In this document: one piece after another, positions 1 to 9,026 of the stretch | Layout: each line of letters opens with the position of its first letter | Position numbering within the stretch: the first letter of the stretch is position 1 | From: Winogradskyella sp. | Lineage (GTDB): Bacteria; Bacteroidota; Bacteroidia; Flavobacteriales; Flavobacteriaceae | Direction: 5' to 3' | Assembly (NCBI RefSeq): GCF_028289625.1 | Contig: NZ_JANQOM010000039.1 | Coordinates: 62,001-126,000 of the forward strand | Length of the DNA stretch: 64,000 nt | The notes under the pieces: model-generated | Databases searched by the model: none | What the model was told of the DNA's origin: nothing | What the model saw: the letters and a program-made list of their open reading frames with translations, nothing else | Made by a program: the position numbers and the translations under genes

Positions 1-1605
1 AAGACCGATGAGGTGTTTATTACGGGCAACCAGGAATCCTTAGGAAACTGGAATCCAAATCGTGTTAAAATGGAAAAGGTATCGGACTATGAAAGAAGCT
101 TAACGGTTGATCTCAACTATCCAGCTGAATTCAAATTCACAAAGGGCGACTGGAATTCTGAAGCTATCATTAAAAAACTCCACGATAATCCTAACTTGAG
201 ATTAGAGAATCGCGACTCTAAAAACATCTTTATGGTTAAAGGCTGGTCTAATGATAAAGCTGGAGACTTCGGATTAGATTACAGCGTAGCGTTTTTTCCA
301 TCAAAATATGTGAATGAAGGGAGACAAATAAAAGTTGTACTTCCCAAAAACTATGATGCTCAGAAAAAATATCCTGTTTGCTACATTACTGACGCCGAAT
401 GGAGAAACTTTGAAGTAGCTAAGAACTATTTGGAAAGTCTTGCAGGCGAACCTTATGACATTGTGCCTGAAACGATACTTGTAGGAATCGTTCATGGTAT
501 GACTGGCAATGTTAGTAACAGAAACAAAGATCTTGATGTGTATTACAATGTGTCGGGTAAAAAATTCAAGAACTTTTTATTCAAAGAATTAATCCCTCAT
601 ATTAATGATACTTATAGTACTTCTGGCTTTAATGTTATGATTGGTCATTCCAATGGTGCTGAGTATAGCCATCATTTGTTACTAGAACAAGATAATCCGT
701 TCAGAGGATTTATTTCCATATCCACTAACTTCTATAGTAGGGATGTTCGCAGGGAAATGGCTGAATTTATGAGAAACTATGGTGGTAAGCCCATGTACTA
801 TTTTGTAGCCAATAGTGAGTTTGATTCACCTGATAGAATAGAAGCTGGGGATGATTATGAAAAGATCTACAAGGCCAATAAAAATGATAGAATTTCTTTT
901 CAGAAAAAGCTATTTGAAGGCGGCCATAATTCTATGGTGCCAGCATCACTTTTTGAAGGATTACGGTTCATATTTAAGGATTTTAAAAATCAAAAGAACT
1001 ATCCGACATTTTATGCGTACAAAAACAACTATTTAAAAGATATGAAAGCCATTTATGGGTTAGAGGTCAACTATAACCTTAGCGACATGGGCAATCTTCT
1101 AAATGCTATTTTTGATAACAAAAAAGAAAGTGAATTGACAGATTACTTTGATTTTGTTGAGGAGCATAAACTATGGCAAAACTATTACATGAAAGAACCA
1201 GGTGGACTTGATGCTATGAACAAAGGAAATCAGTACTTCGTGATAGAATCCTACAAAAAGAGTGCAGAACAATATGCAATGGCTTTGGAACAACTTGAAA
1301 TTACTGTAGAACCGGCAGTGTATTATTACAACTATGATAAAATTGTAGAGAGTTTTAAGCAAATAGGTCAGTACAACGCATTAATGGAACTCTTAATTAA
1401 AAGTAAGGACTTGCTTTACAACAACCCAGAATTTTTAAGTAAGAGTCAAAAAGTGATACTTTTAGCACTGAATTTTGAAATAGCTAAACTATTTAATGAG
1501 CAAAACATCAATAGGAAAGCAGGTAAAAAAGCCTTGAACTATTGTAAAGAAAACTTTGTTAAAAACAGTTACTTTACTTTAGAAGAACTTGAGGAGTTGA
1601 TATAG
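1..1605 (+). CDS. Secreted esterase (alpha/beta hydrolase) with CBM20-like start and helical C-terminus, 5' truncated
   Basis: The reading frame is open from base 1, so the true start lies outside the window; the visible part is 534 residues. The first ~80 residues (motif ITGNQESLGNWNP) look like the end of a CBM20-type starch-binding domain. Residues ~95-330 resemble the EstD/enterochelin-esterase-like hydrolase family. The nucleophile is Ser217 of the visible part in GHSNG, and a likely catalytic His is His309 in FEGGHNS. The last ~180 residues are helical and TPR-like. Family members hydrolyse ester bonds, often in the periplasm or outside the cell; the substrate cannot be told from sequence. 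A strong hairpin terminator follows. Confidence 0.75.
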   Translation, partial: KTDEVFITGNQESLGNWNPNRVKMEKVSDYERSLTVDLNYPAEFKFTKGDWNSEAIIKKLHDNPNLRLENRDSKNIFMVKGWSNDKAGDFGLDYSVAFFPSKYVNEGRQIKVVLPKNYDAQKKYPVCYITDAEWRNFEVAKNYLESLAGEPYDIVPETILVGIVHGMTGNVSNRNKDLDVYYNVSGKKFKNFLFKELIPHINDTYSTSGFNVMIGHSNGAEYSHHLLLEQDNPFRGFISISTNFYSRDVRREMAEFMRNYGGKPMYYFVANSEFDSPDRIEAGDDYEKIYKANKNDRISFQKKLFEGGHNSMVPASLFEGLRFIFKDFKNQKNYPTFYAYKNNYLKDMKAIYGLEVNYNLSDMGNLLNAIFDNKKESELTDYFDFVEEHKLWQNYYMKEPGGLDAMNKGNQYFVIESYKKSAEQYAMALEQLEITVEPAVYYYNYDKIVESFKQIGQYNALMELLIKSKDLLYNNPEFLSKSQKVILLALNFEIAKLFNEQNINRKAGKKALNYCKENFVKNSYFTLEELEELI

Positions 1606-1659
1606 TTTTCTAATTAATACTTCCTAATGTTTTAAATAAGTATTCTATAATTCCAAAAC

Positions 1660-1701
1660 AAAAAGTGTGGCTGACAAAAACAATGGTTAGTCACACTTTT
1701 T
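1660..1701 (+). terminator. Rho-independent-type terminator after the esterase
   Basis: A 16-base stem (AAAAGTGTGGCTGAC pairing with GTTAGTCACACTTTT, one G-T pair) has a loop of about 10 bases and ends in a T-run. It lies 55 bases after the esterase stop codon. The rest of 1606-1862 holds no gene. Confidence 0.75.
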
Positions 1702-1844
1702 CATTCAATCGATTTGAAAATGATATAAGGCAAATCTAGTTGTCAGATTTTAACAGTTCGTAATAATCCATAATTCAAAACGTGAAAAGTTTATTTGTTT
1801 AGGGTATTAAAGTTTTTTTGATTTTATCAATCATTGAAATTCTT

Positions 1845-1852
1845 TAATTTTG
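1845..1852 (+). promoter_or_regulatory. Putative -7 box (TAATTTTG) of the membrane-bound LuxR gene
   Basis: This is an exact match to the Bacteroidetes -7 consensus TAnnTTTG, 10 bases before the ATG. The nearest upstream TTG (1818-1820) is 24 bases away, longer than usual. If used, the leader would be only a few bases long. Confidence 0.4.
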
Positions 1853-1862
1853 AAACCCTAAT

Positions 1863-2918
1863 ATGAAACGAATAGTCTTTTTTCTTGGGTTTTTCTTTTT
1901 TGTGGTATTAAGTCAATTCTGTTATGCACAATATTCCATTTCGGGTTATTTAGATACTCCAGAAAAAAATAAAAAGGTATACCTAAGCTTGCTGAAATAT
2001 AACGAGGAAAATACTATTGCTACTGACCAAATTTTAACTTCTACTTTAACAGACAGCTTAGGATATTTTTCTTTCACGGGTAAACTACTTTCAGATAAAC
2101 ATGCCTTATATCGCATTCATGCTAGAGTAGTTGAGGAAGAGGGTGTTTTGCAAATGGCGGATAATAAGGATATAAAGAATTTGCACAATTTTGTTTTTTC
2201 TAATCAGGATACCATCGTTTTTCAAAAGAACAGCAAATTTTGGTTTTCTAGTAATACCAATACAAATCCTATTGATAAAGAATGGCAAGAGTTCAGCAAC
2301 TATGTAACTCAACTACATACAGAGCTCTATGCTTTAAAGGACTTTACATCAAAAAATCAACCGTCCTCCCAGATGCTTTTGGAATTGAAATCATATGCCA
2401 ACACAAAGACAGTCCATCCCTTAGTCACTTTGGTTTTACTCTCTGGAGTTAGAGAAGATATCATTAAGGAAGATTTTAAAAACGACTATCCGTTTTATGA
2501 AAAACTTCAGGATAGCCTTAATGTGTATTACGACAATACTGGCTATGCGCTACAATTTGAAGACCTTATTACCGATTTGTCAAAAGTTGAAACACAGTCA
2601 AATTTGGAGTTTTATAGACGATTGGCTTATATCTTGGGTACTATTTGTCTTATATTATTGATAGGTATAACCTTATTGTTTATAAAACTTAGGCAATCAA
2701 AAAATGGTGAGGTACAACAGGAAAATGTTAATTTGACCAATCAAGAAGAGCGTGTGGCTGAGTTGATTATTCAGGAAAAAACCAATAAGGAAATCGCAAA
2801 CGAACTCTTTATTTCATTAAGTACTGTAAAAACTCACATCCGCAATCTTTATGCGAAGTTAGAGGTAAACAATAGACAGGAATTTACTGATAAGCTCAAA
2901 AATCGTATTAGGAACTAG
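1863..2918 (+). CDS. Membrane-anchored LuxR-type transcriptional regulator
   Basis: This is a 351-residue protein with a signal-anchor or signal peptide at residues 1-22 (hydrophobic, ending CYAQ). A ~220-residue extracytoplasmic region follows; its SISGYLDTP start is a beta-rich fold like those in surface-attached Bacteroidetes proteins. One membrane helix lies at about 253-275, and a C-terminal LuxR/GerE helix-turn-helix at 291-351 (TNKEIANELFISLSTVKTHI). The layout suggests the outer part senses a signal while the DNA-binding domain stays on the cytoplasmic face. There is no receiver domain and no paired kinase. The neighbour downstream is a metal-related pair with its own promoter, so a regulatory link is only a guess. 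I recognise the architecture but not a named ortholog. Confidence 0.75.
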   Translation: MKRIVFFLGFFFFVVLSQFCYAQYSISGYLDTPEKNKKVYLSLLKYNEENTIATDQILTSTLTDSLGYFSFTGKLLSDKHALYRIHARVVEEEGVLQMADNKDIKNLHNFVFSNQDTIVFQKNSKFWFSSNTNTNPIDKEWQEFSNYVTQLHTELYALKDFTSKNQPSSQMLLELKSYANTKTVHPLVTLVLLSGVREDIIKEDFKNDYPFYEKLQDSLNVYYDNTGYALQFEDLITDLSKVETQSNLEFYRRLAYILGTICLILLIGITLLFIKLRQSKNGEVQQENVNLTNQEERVAELIIQEKTNKEIANELFISLSTVKTHIRNLYAKLEVNNRQEFTDKLKNRIRN

Positions 2919-3041
2919 TCCCTATTTTTCGCTTTTTACGGGATTTACATCATTTGACGAATACATTTTTGAAAATTAAATCTATCACAACCAAAATACT
3001 CAAATCGAAATAAATTATTGTAAATTCTGGGGTGTCATATA

Positions 3042-3072
3042 TTGATTTCTTAAGGCAAAAGGATTAATTTTG
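3042..3072 (+). promoter_or_regulatory. Bacteroidetes-type promoter for the DUF4198/HupE pair
   Basis: TTG at 3042-3044, 20 bases, then TAATTTTG at 3065-3072. Transcription would start near 3079. This argues that the gene begins at the ATG at 3135, not at the in-frame GTG at 3072, which lies inside the -7 box. Confidence 0.65.
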
Positions 3073-3134
3073 TGTTTAGACCGATAAAGCCAATCTTAAC
3101 TACGCTTATCCAGAGAATAATCAACAGAAAACAC

Positions 3135-4466
3135 ATGAATTTCAATCGAACAACCATTGCAAAAAGATTAAATCACAGGGTTTTTAAGCCCTTTTATTTG
3201 CTACTTGTATTAGTCCTATTATGTAGCCACAATCTGTATATAAAATTGGAAAGCTATTTCTTGGAGCCCAATCAAGACGCAATCTTAAGCCTCTATAATG
3301 GCACTTTTGAAAATAGTGAAAATATTATCTCTCGCGATCGTATTTTAGATGCGTCTATAATAGCACAGGGAAAAAGAGTGGCCATTAATGCAGAGCAGTG
3401 GAAAGACCAAGACAGTACCATTACACAATTACTCTTCAATACAGGTGAAGCAGGAACGTATGTAGCAGGTGTTTCTACAAAAGCGAGAACCATAGAACTA
3501 TCTGCTGAAAAATTTAATAGCTACCTAGAACACGATGGGGTTTTAGATATGCTAGCCAGACGTGTTGAAAATAACTTATTAGACAAAGATGCCATAGAAA
3601 GTTATCAAAAGCATGTAAAGGCCATTTACCAAGTAGGCGAAGTTAAGACTAGTGATTGGAACACCGTATTGGGCTATCCCATAGAGTTTGTGCCTCAAGA
3701 AAATCCATATGATAAGTATACAGGTGATAGGCTCAAAGTACAGCTATTGCTAGATGGGAAACCACTCGCTCAACAATTGGTATATGCAGACTATATTCCT
3801 GTTGAACATAATCATGATCACGATCATCACGGAAATGAGCATGACCATGATGGGGAAAAAAAGTATTCCCACGACCATGAGCATGACGACGGTAAACATA
3901 GTCATGACCATGATGACAAAGCGCACTCCCATAAGCATGATGCTACTGATTATGAGCATAACCATGATCATGACAAAAAGGAACACTCGCATGAGCACGA
4001 TGACGCTCACAATCATGATAATCGTAGTCACGACCATAAACATGATGATGGAGAACACAGCCATGACCATGATGGCAAAGCACATTCCCATAAACATGGC
4101 AACGATGACGCTCACACTCAAGACCATGAACATAATCATGTCAACCATAGCCATGATGAAAAAGAACACACGCACAATCATTCTAATGCACAACAATTAC
4201 TAACCAATGATCAGGGCATTGTTGAGGTAGACCTTCCAGAAGATGGTATCTACTACATACGGACTATTCACATGGTTAGCGTTACCGATAACGATGAATT
4301 AACCCATCGCTCTAAATGGGCCACATTGACCTTTGAGGTAACTCATAAACATGATGACAGCACCCATTCACATGATCATGAGGATGGAATTCCGACATGG
4401 ATTTTTATAGTGGGAAGTGTGCTAATAGTAGGGGTGTTATTCTTGGTATTTAGAAAGAAAAGTTAA
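3135..4466 (+). CDS. DUF4198-like periplasmic metal-binding protein with long His/Asp-rich insert
   Basis: From the ATG at 3135 the protein has 443 residues. It carries a signal sequence (about residues 15-35), a soluble domain with DUF4198/NikM-like features (TGEAGTYVAGVSTKAR; GDRLKVQLLLDGKPLA; GIVEVDLPEDGIYYIRT), and a C-terminal membrane helix followed by RKKS. Between residues ~224 and ~352 the DUF4198 fold is interrupted by an almost pure His/Asp/Glu/Lys tract of HDH and HSHDHD units, a typical divalent metal-binding region (Ni, Co, Zn or Cu). DUF4198 proteins are known beside metal importers. The next gene, HupE-like, overlaps the stop codon by one base (TAATG), so the two are translationally coupled. 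The likely role is capturing metal in the periplasm for the partner permease; the metal is unknown. Confidence 0.75.
   Translation: MNFNRTTIAKRLNHRVFKPFYLLLVLVLLCSHNLYIKLESYFLEPNQDAILSLYNGTFENSENIISRDRILDASIIAQGKRVAINAEQWKDQDSTITQLLFNTGEAGTYVAGVSTKARTIELSAEKFNSYLEHDGVLDMLARRVENNLLDKDAIESYQKHVKAIYQVGEVKTSDWNTVLGYPIEFVPQENPYDKYTGDRLKVQLLLDGKPLAQQLVYADYIPVEHNHDHDHHGNEHDHDGEKKYSHDHEHDDGKHSHDHDDKAHSHKHDATDYEHNHDHDKKEHSHEHDDAHNHDNRSHDHKHDDGEHSHDHDGKAHSHKHGNDDAHTQDHEHNHVNHSHDEKEHTHNHSNAQQLLTNDQGIVEVDLPEDGIYYIRTIHMVSVTDNDELTHRSKWATLTFEVTHKHDDSTHSHDHEDGIPTWIFIVGSVLIVGVLFLVFRKKS
3805..4185 (+). repeat. Imperfect tandem CAT/GAC (His-Asp) codon repeat
   Basis: This stretch repeats CATGACCATGATGG-like units inside the DUF4198 gene. 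It also creates long open but spurious frames on the other strand and in another plus frame. Such tracts can change length by slippage. Confidence 0.8.
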
Positions 4467-5149
4467 TGCGATCTTCAAATTTAAAGCAAGCACTAGTACT
4501 ATTATTCGTATGCGTTCCGCTTTTAGGGTTTGCACATGATGTGACTAGTGCTGATCAGGAGCTCTTGCGCAATGGAGGTTTATGGGCGTATATTCGGGTA
4601 GGTGCAACGCATATGCTAACTGGTTATGACCACTTGCTTTTTCTAACAGGTGTTATATTCTACCTAAACAGCTTTATAGACATCTTAAAGTTCATCACTG
4701 TTTTTACGATAGGACATTGTATCACTTTAATTGGTGCTACCTATGGAGGAATCACAGCAAACGAACACCTAGTGGATGCGGTTATCGCCTTAAGTGTTTT
4801 GTATAAGGGGTTTGAGAATTTAGGTGGTTTTGAAAAATTAAAGGTAAAATCGCTCAATTTATTACTCATGGTGGGCCTTTTTGGATTGATCCACGGTTTT
4901 GGTCTTTCAACCCGATTGCAGTCTTTTGATATGGGGCAAGAACAATTTTTGGCTAAAATTCTCTGTTTTAATTTAGGAGTGGAAGTAGGGCAGGTACTCG
5001 CGTTAATCCCCATTGTTTTCATCATTACACTTTCGCGAAAGCACAAACAGTTTCCAGCGTTTTATAAGGCAGTGAATTGGTATTTGGTTCTAGCTGGTGT
5101 AGGCTTATTTATATATCAGTTATACGGCTACTATAATGGGCATCATTAA
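4466..5149 (+). CDS. HupE/UreJ_2-family membrane protein (probable metal permease)
   Basis: The product is a 227-residue polytopic protein with a signal-like first helix and about six more membrane helices. Conserved HupE/UreJ_2 features are visible: HMLTGYDHLLFL near residue 50, TIGHCITL near 85, and HGFGLSTRLQ near 143. These His/Asp positions inside helices are typical of Ni/Co permeases of this group. The start codon overlaps the stop of the His-rich DUF4198 gene by one base, so the pair forms one unit. I infer uptake or export of a transition metal, most likely nickel or cobalt by family analogy; no hydrogenase or urease gene is in the window. Confidence 0.8.
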   Translation: MRSSNLKQALVLLFVCVPLLGFAHDVTSADQELLRNGGLWAYIRVGATHMLTGYDHLLFLTGVIFYLNSFIDILKFITVFTIGHCITLIGATYGGITANEHLVDAVIALSVLYKGFENLGGFEKLKVKSLNLLLMVGLFGLIHGFGLSTRLQSFDMGQEQFLAKILCFNLGVEVGQVLALIPIVFIITLSRKHKQFPAFYKAVNWYLVLAGVGLFIYQLYGYYNGHH

Positions 5150-5207
5150 TGCCACAAAGTTTTTTTAATACGAATCATGTGGTCTAAAAAGTTGCAAACT
5201 ATTAAGA

Positions 5208-5870
5208 TTATACCACAATTTTCCCATCAACCATAGTCAATTTACGGTCCGCCATATTGGCCAATTCTTGGTTATGGGTCACAATGACAAAGGTCTGTTT
5301 AAATTCGTCCCTAAGTTTAAAGAAGAGATGGTGCAACTGCTCCGCAGATTCACTATCCAAGTTGCCCGAAGGTTCATCTGCAAAAATGATTTTTGGTTGG
5401 TTGATTAAGGCTCTGGCTACGGCTACACGCTGCTGTTCACCACCAGACATACTATTGGGTTTATGATGCATACGGTCTTTGAGTCCTAAATAATCCAACA
5501 ATTCCATGGCTCTCTTTTCTGCTTCCACTTTTGGAGTGTTATTGATGAAGGCTGGAATACACACATTTTCTAAAGCCGTAAATTCTGGCAATAACTGATG
5601 AAACTGAAAGATAAATCCAATATGTTGGTTTCTAAATTTGGCTAGGGCTTTATTGCTAAGTGCTGTAATGGATTGCCCATTAATCATCAGCTCGGTATCC
5701 GATTTGTAATCGGGTTTATCCAACGTGCCCAAGATTTGTAATAAGGTGGTTTTTCCAGCACCGGAAGCGCCAACGATGGAGATGATTTCGCTTTCGGCGA
5801 TAGTAATGTCTACGCCTTTTAAAACGTGTAAATCCTTAAACGATTTATGAATGTTGGTAGCTTTAATCAT
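5208..5870 (-). CDS. lolD: LolD/MacB-type ABC transporter ATP-binding protein
   Basis: This 220-residue ATPase has every motif: Walker A GASGAGKT (residues 34-41), the Q-loop in [20 protein letters not shown], signature [15 protein letters not shown], Walker [13 protein letters not shown], and a switch His in IVTHNQELA. Length and spacing fit the LolD/MacB/FtsE group, which powers extraction of lipoproteins or other substrates from the inner membrane. No permease (LolCE-like) gene is adjacent, which is usual in Flavobacteriaceae, so the partner must lie elsewhere. The LolD assignment is likely but not certain. It is convergent with the HupE gene across 58 bases that show no clear terminator. 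Confidence 0.8.
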   Translation of the reverse strand: MIKATNIHKSFKDLHVLKGVDITIAESEIISIVGASGAGKTTLLQILGTLDKPDYKSDTELMINGQSITALSNKALAKFRNQHIGFIFQFHQLLPEFTALENVCIPAFINNTPKVEAEKRAMELLDYLGLKDRMHHKPNSMSGGEQQRVAVARALINQPKIIFADEPSGNLDSESAEQLHHLFFKLRDEFKQTFVIVTHNQELANMADRKLTMVDGKIVV

Positions 5871-5915
5871 ATAAGAGCGAAAATACTATTTTAATTTATA
5901 TCATAAAGCGTTACT

Positions 5916-5971
5916 TTGAGTGAAATTCTGTTCTGAGTATTTAGAAGAACAACATTTTGTTTCGAGAAGTA
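5916..5971. repeat. Degenerate TCGAG-type intergenic hairpin repeat
   Basis: The tract TTGAGTGAAATTCTG...TTTTGTTTCGAGAAG resembles the better conserved copies near 23761, 56537, 56585 and 61343, with a short internal hairpin (GTTCT/AGAAC). It sits between the minus-strand LolD and DUF5916 genes. Confidence 0.35.
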
Positions 5972-5977
5972 GAGCGT

Positions 5978-8491
5978 CTATGGAAAGGCATTAAATAATC
6001 TTGAAGTATTACCCATCATGTCGGACTGTTCGCCTTGTCCTTTATGTTTCTTTTTAAACAAGGACTTTACATTATTGTAATCAATGAAGAACTGAAGACG
6101 CAAGGAGAAAATATTTTGCATGGGTTCGCGGAACAATAAATCCAAGCTCTCGGAAAAGCCGTCTTCGGAATTTTCATCAAAACTAAAAATCTGGTTTCTG
6201 TAAAGGGCTGTTAAAAAACTACCTTGTGCAAATTGCCAAGAATAGCTTAAATCTACATTCCAGGTACTAAAGTTAATATTTGGATCCTCACCAAGATTAT
6301 CAAGATTAAACCCAGAGTCCGTAGTCAATCGTCCATTATCCAATAAGGTAAACAATTCATAGTCGTAATTCACCGTGTCCCAATAATGTCTAAAGGTTAA
6401 TCCCAAAGAGTGAAAAGGATTAAACGTATAGTTTCCAGAAAGTGTGTTTGTGATGATTTGTCGATTACGTTCGCCCAAAATAGGTTGGTCATCTACCTCA
6501 GTAGCATAGCCACGATCACCATTTCTATAATTAAAGAAGAAGCCATATGCCAATAACAATTTATCAGATACCCTTACCCTAGGTTGTATATTAAAATCGT
6601 AGGTAAACAAATCGCGTCCATCTTCAAACAAGGTTCCGATGTTAGCTCTCGAATCAATAGCGAAGACCCGATTGTAGTTGGTAGAGATCCAACCACCTGT
6701 ACTCACAAAGTTTTCAAAAATAAAGGGTCGCCCATCACGGGATTCGAAAAAATCGTATTGTTTACCGGGCTCAATATTGAGACGGAAACCATAGGCATCG
6801 AGTTTTTTGGTGAAGGCACGATAACCTCCACCAAAGTTAAAGCGAGAGAAAGTATCTGGTCTAACTAGTCGTCTGTAATTGGTAAAAAAGTTAAAGCGAT
6901 AGTTGTTTAACTTTCCTGACGGCTCAAAGGTTTGGTACGAAAAATCGATACCAAAATCATTCCTATTGTTTCTGAAGTTTAACCCTAAATCATTGATTTC
7001 GTATTTGGTATCGGCAAAGCGGTGATCAAAGCTATATCTGAAATTCCCTGCAACTTTACCTACAAACATAAAACTGCTGAAACCAGTTTCGCTAGGTTCA
7101 TTTTGATAGTTAACATTGCTCATTCTTAATTCAGTATCGAATCTATAGGTATTCTTTTTATTCACCAAGTTTGCTACTAGAGCCGTTGCATTGCCATCCC
7201 TAAATTCACCTTCGCGTATTACATTGGTGTTGATAAGGCTTATGGCAGAATTACCACCAAATTGTTTATCAACGACTAAGATATTATAGTTGGCAAAGGG
7301 CTCAACCACTTCTTGACGGGATTCGCCAGTATCTGTATTGGTTATAGTAGCAAAGGTTTTTTCTGTAATGGCATTAAAGAGACCAAGTCCCCAACCATCT
7401 TTTGTCCTACCAGACACTTTTACAGCATTTAAAACTTTAACCTCGCTGGGGACGTCAGATTCTTCGTTATCTGCCAAATCCAACTCACCAGTAGGTGCAC
7501 TTCCTACTCGTCTTGAAAAGAAAAGACCACCTTTTGAAAACAAATCCACACCTTCTGTAAAAAACTGTCGCTGTTCAGCAAAGGTTTGTTCAAATGGGCC
7601 AAGGTTGAGTACTAGGTTATCAAAACCCGCTTGGCTAAAATCGGGTATCAAAGTGGCATCTAGTGTGAAATTATCCGTAATCCCGTATTTAACATCCATA
7701 CCTAATCTTAAGGTGGTTTCTGTTTCACCATCAAAGCTATCGAGAATCCCAGTTGTGAAAGGGTAAAAGATTAATCGGGTAGGTGGCTTTAGTCCACTGA
7801 GTCCATGAAGCTCGCCGTGATATAGCCCAAAATTCCCTTTTGTAGGATCAACAGGATTCCAAGTATATTGCGCTCTATCACGCCTAAATTGACGACTAAA
7901 TTGAATCCCCCAAATTGGGTTTTTTTCTTCCGCAAAACGTAATGTACGATATGGTATTTCTATTTCTAGACTCCAACCATCATCATTTATTTTTACGGCA
8001 CTTTGCCAAACAGCATTCCAACTAAAATCTTCACCTATACTTGGATTAGCTATGGCGTCTGCTTGTTGACCAGAACTAAACACAAAAAAATTAGTATCGT
8101 TTTGGGCATCATTATTGGGATTAAATATCACGGAAAAAAAATCGGTCTGACCAAAGTTATCACGATTCACCAATTGCTTCATAATCAATTCAGGGTCATC
8201 GTAAAGATAAGCAGCAACATAAATGGCTTTATCGTCGTAAGTCATTTTTACCTCGGTCCGCTTTTCCTTAGGCAGTGTATTCCCTATTTCAGGTCTAAAT
8301 TGGATGAAATCAGTCGCAATATCAGCGTTTTGCCATATATCCTCATCGAGAATACCGTCTATTTTTGGTTTTTGATCAGTACGCTCAATATTGAGAATTT
8401 TTTTATCCGGAATTGGTATGGAATCATTTTGGGCTAAACAAATAAAGGCATAACAAAAGCAAAGTAAAGTTAATAAAGAACGTAAGTTCAT
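5978..8491 (-). CDS. DUF5916 outer-membrane protein with CBM9-like N-terminal domain
   Basis: Starting at the ATG at 8491, which gives a clean signal peptide (MNLRSLLTLLCFCYAFICLAQ), the protein has 837 residues. Residues ~30-210 form a CBM9-like beta-sandwich (KIDGILDEDIWQNA; TYDDKAIYVAAYLYD; IPYRTLRF). The remainder is a DUF5916 beta-barrel typical of Bacteroidetes outer-membrane proteins. The frame extends upstream to 8566, but that extension crosses a -7 box, so the later start is preferred. The family is abundant in Flavobacteriaceae and often annotated as carbohydrate-binding family 9-like; its substrate is unknown. It appears to be a single-gene transcript. Confidence 0.8.
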   Translation of the reverse strand: MNLRSLLTLLCFCYAFICLAQNDSIPIPDKKILNIERTDQKPKIDGILDEDIWQNADIATDFIQFRPEIGNTLPKEKRTEVKMTYDDKAIYVAAYLYDDPELIMKQLVNRDNFGQTDFFSVIFNPNNDAQNDTNFFVFSSGQQADAIANPSIGEDFSWNAVWQSAVKINDDGWSLEIEIPYRTLRFAEEKNPIWGIQFSRQFRRDRAQYTWNPVDPTKGNFGLYHGELHGLSGLKPPTRLIFYPFTTGILDSFDGETETTLRLGMDVKYGITDNFTLDATLIPDFSQAGFDNLVLNLGPFEQTFAEQRQFFTEGVDLFSKGGLFFSRRVGSAPTGELDLADNEESDVPSEVKVLNAVKVSGRTKDGWGLGLFNAITEKTFATITNTDTGESRQEVVEPFANYNILVVDKQFGGNSAISLINTNVIREGEFRDGNATALVANLVNKKNTYRFDTELRMSNVNYQNEPSETGFSSFMFVGKVAGNFRYSFDHRFADTKYEINDLGLNFRNNRNDFGIDFSYQTFEPSGKLNNYRFNFFTNYRRLVRPDTFSRFNFGGGYRAFTKKLDAYGFRLNIEPGKQYDFFESRDGRPFIFENFVSTGGWISTNYNRVFAIDSRANIGTLFEDGRDLFTYDFNIQPRVRVSDKLLLAYGFFFNYRNGDRGYATEVDDQPILGERNRQIITNTLSGNYTFNPFHSLGLTFRHYWDTVNYDYELFTLLDNGRLTTDSGFNLDNLGEDPNINFSTWNVDLSYSWQFAQGSFLTALYRNQIFSFDENSEDGFSESLDLLFREPMQNIFSLRLQFFIDYNNVKSLFKKKHKGQGEQSDMMGNTSRLFNAFP

Positions 8492-8547
8492 AGAGGTTGG
8501 TTGATGATGACTTAAACTTTTGTTAGAATGGATTGACAAAATGATTA

Positions 8548-8571
8548 TTGCACTTTTAAAGTGCAAATCTA
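8548..8571 (-). promoter_or_regulatory. -7 box and perfect palindrome before the DUF5916 gene
   Basis: On the minus strand TAGATTTG (8571-8564) matches TAnnTTTG. It overlaps the perfect 19-base palindrome TTGCACTTTTAAAGTGCAA (8548-8566). The palindrome would span the transcription start, a natural place for an operator. No TTG is seen at the -33 distance. Confidence 0.5.
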
Positions 8572-8636
8572 CATTCTCACATGAAGCACAGCTCTTAATT
8601 AAACGTTAAAAAGGTTTAAGTTATGTTAAGGGAATT

Positions 8637-8665
8637 TTTGAAGAATTGACGCCTTTATAAATTTG
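8637..8665 (+). promoter_or_regulatory. Bacteroidetes-type promoter for the 88-residue membrane protein
   Basis: TTTG at 8637-8640, 17 bases, then TAAATTTG at 8658-8665. It would give a leader of about 40 bases before the ATG at 8712. Confidence 0.55.
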
Positions 8666-8711
8666 GAATACTTATTGCTATTCTTAGATTAAATAAATAC
8701 TTGAAAACTAA

Positions 8712-8978
8712 ATGAATAAATACAATAAATTGGTATTTGGATTATTTTTAGATGGTCTAGGATATGTCTCTTTAATATTTCCGCCCTTTGATTTTATCTG
8801 GGCACCATTGTCTGCTTATTTTATGACAAAATTATATAAAGGAAGGGAAGGGAAAATAGCAGCTGTGATTGCCTTTGTTGAAGAGGCCTTGCCATTTATG
8901 GACGTCATACCGACTTTCTCCTTAATGTGGTTATATACCTATGTTTTAAATCCCGAAAAGTCAGTTACTAAAGCATAA
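8712..8978 (+). CDS. Small conserved membrane protein of unknown function
   Basis: The product has 88 residues and is hydrophobic, with about two or three membrane segments (LVFGLFLDGLGYVSLIFPPF, FIWAPLSAYFM and the IPTFSLMWLYTYV region). Similar short proteins are common in flavobacterial genomes, but I know no function. It has its own promoter and ends in a bidirectional terminator shared with the convergent lipoprotein gene. Confidence 0.6.
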   Translation: MNKYNKLVFGLFLDGLGYVSLIFPPFDFIWAPLSAYFMTKLYKGREGKIAAVIAFVEEALPFMDVIPTFSLMWLYTYVLNPEKSVTKA

Positions 8979-9007
8979 AAAAAGCACTCAACTTTGAGTG
9001 CTTTTTT
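8978..9007. terminator. Bidirectional hairpin terminator
   Basis: AAAAAGCACTCA, ACTT loop, TGAGTGCTTTTTT: a 12-base stem with A-run and T-run on its two sides. It serves the plus-strand 88-residue gene and the convergent minus-strand lipoprotein gene. Confidence 0.85.
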
Positions 9008-9026
9008 ACAATCCTGAATTTCACTG

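Noticed and set aside
3072-3134. GTG start of the DUF4198 gene at 3072
   Set aside because: It lies inside the -7 box of a good promoter; the ATG at 3135 gives a proper signal sequence.
3750-4203. Long open frames on the minus strand and a second plus frame inside the His-rich gene (Met/Ile/Thr-rich products)
   Set aside because: They are produced by the CAT/GAC repeat read in other frames; composition is not protein-like and there is no start context.
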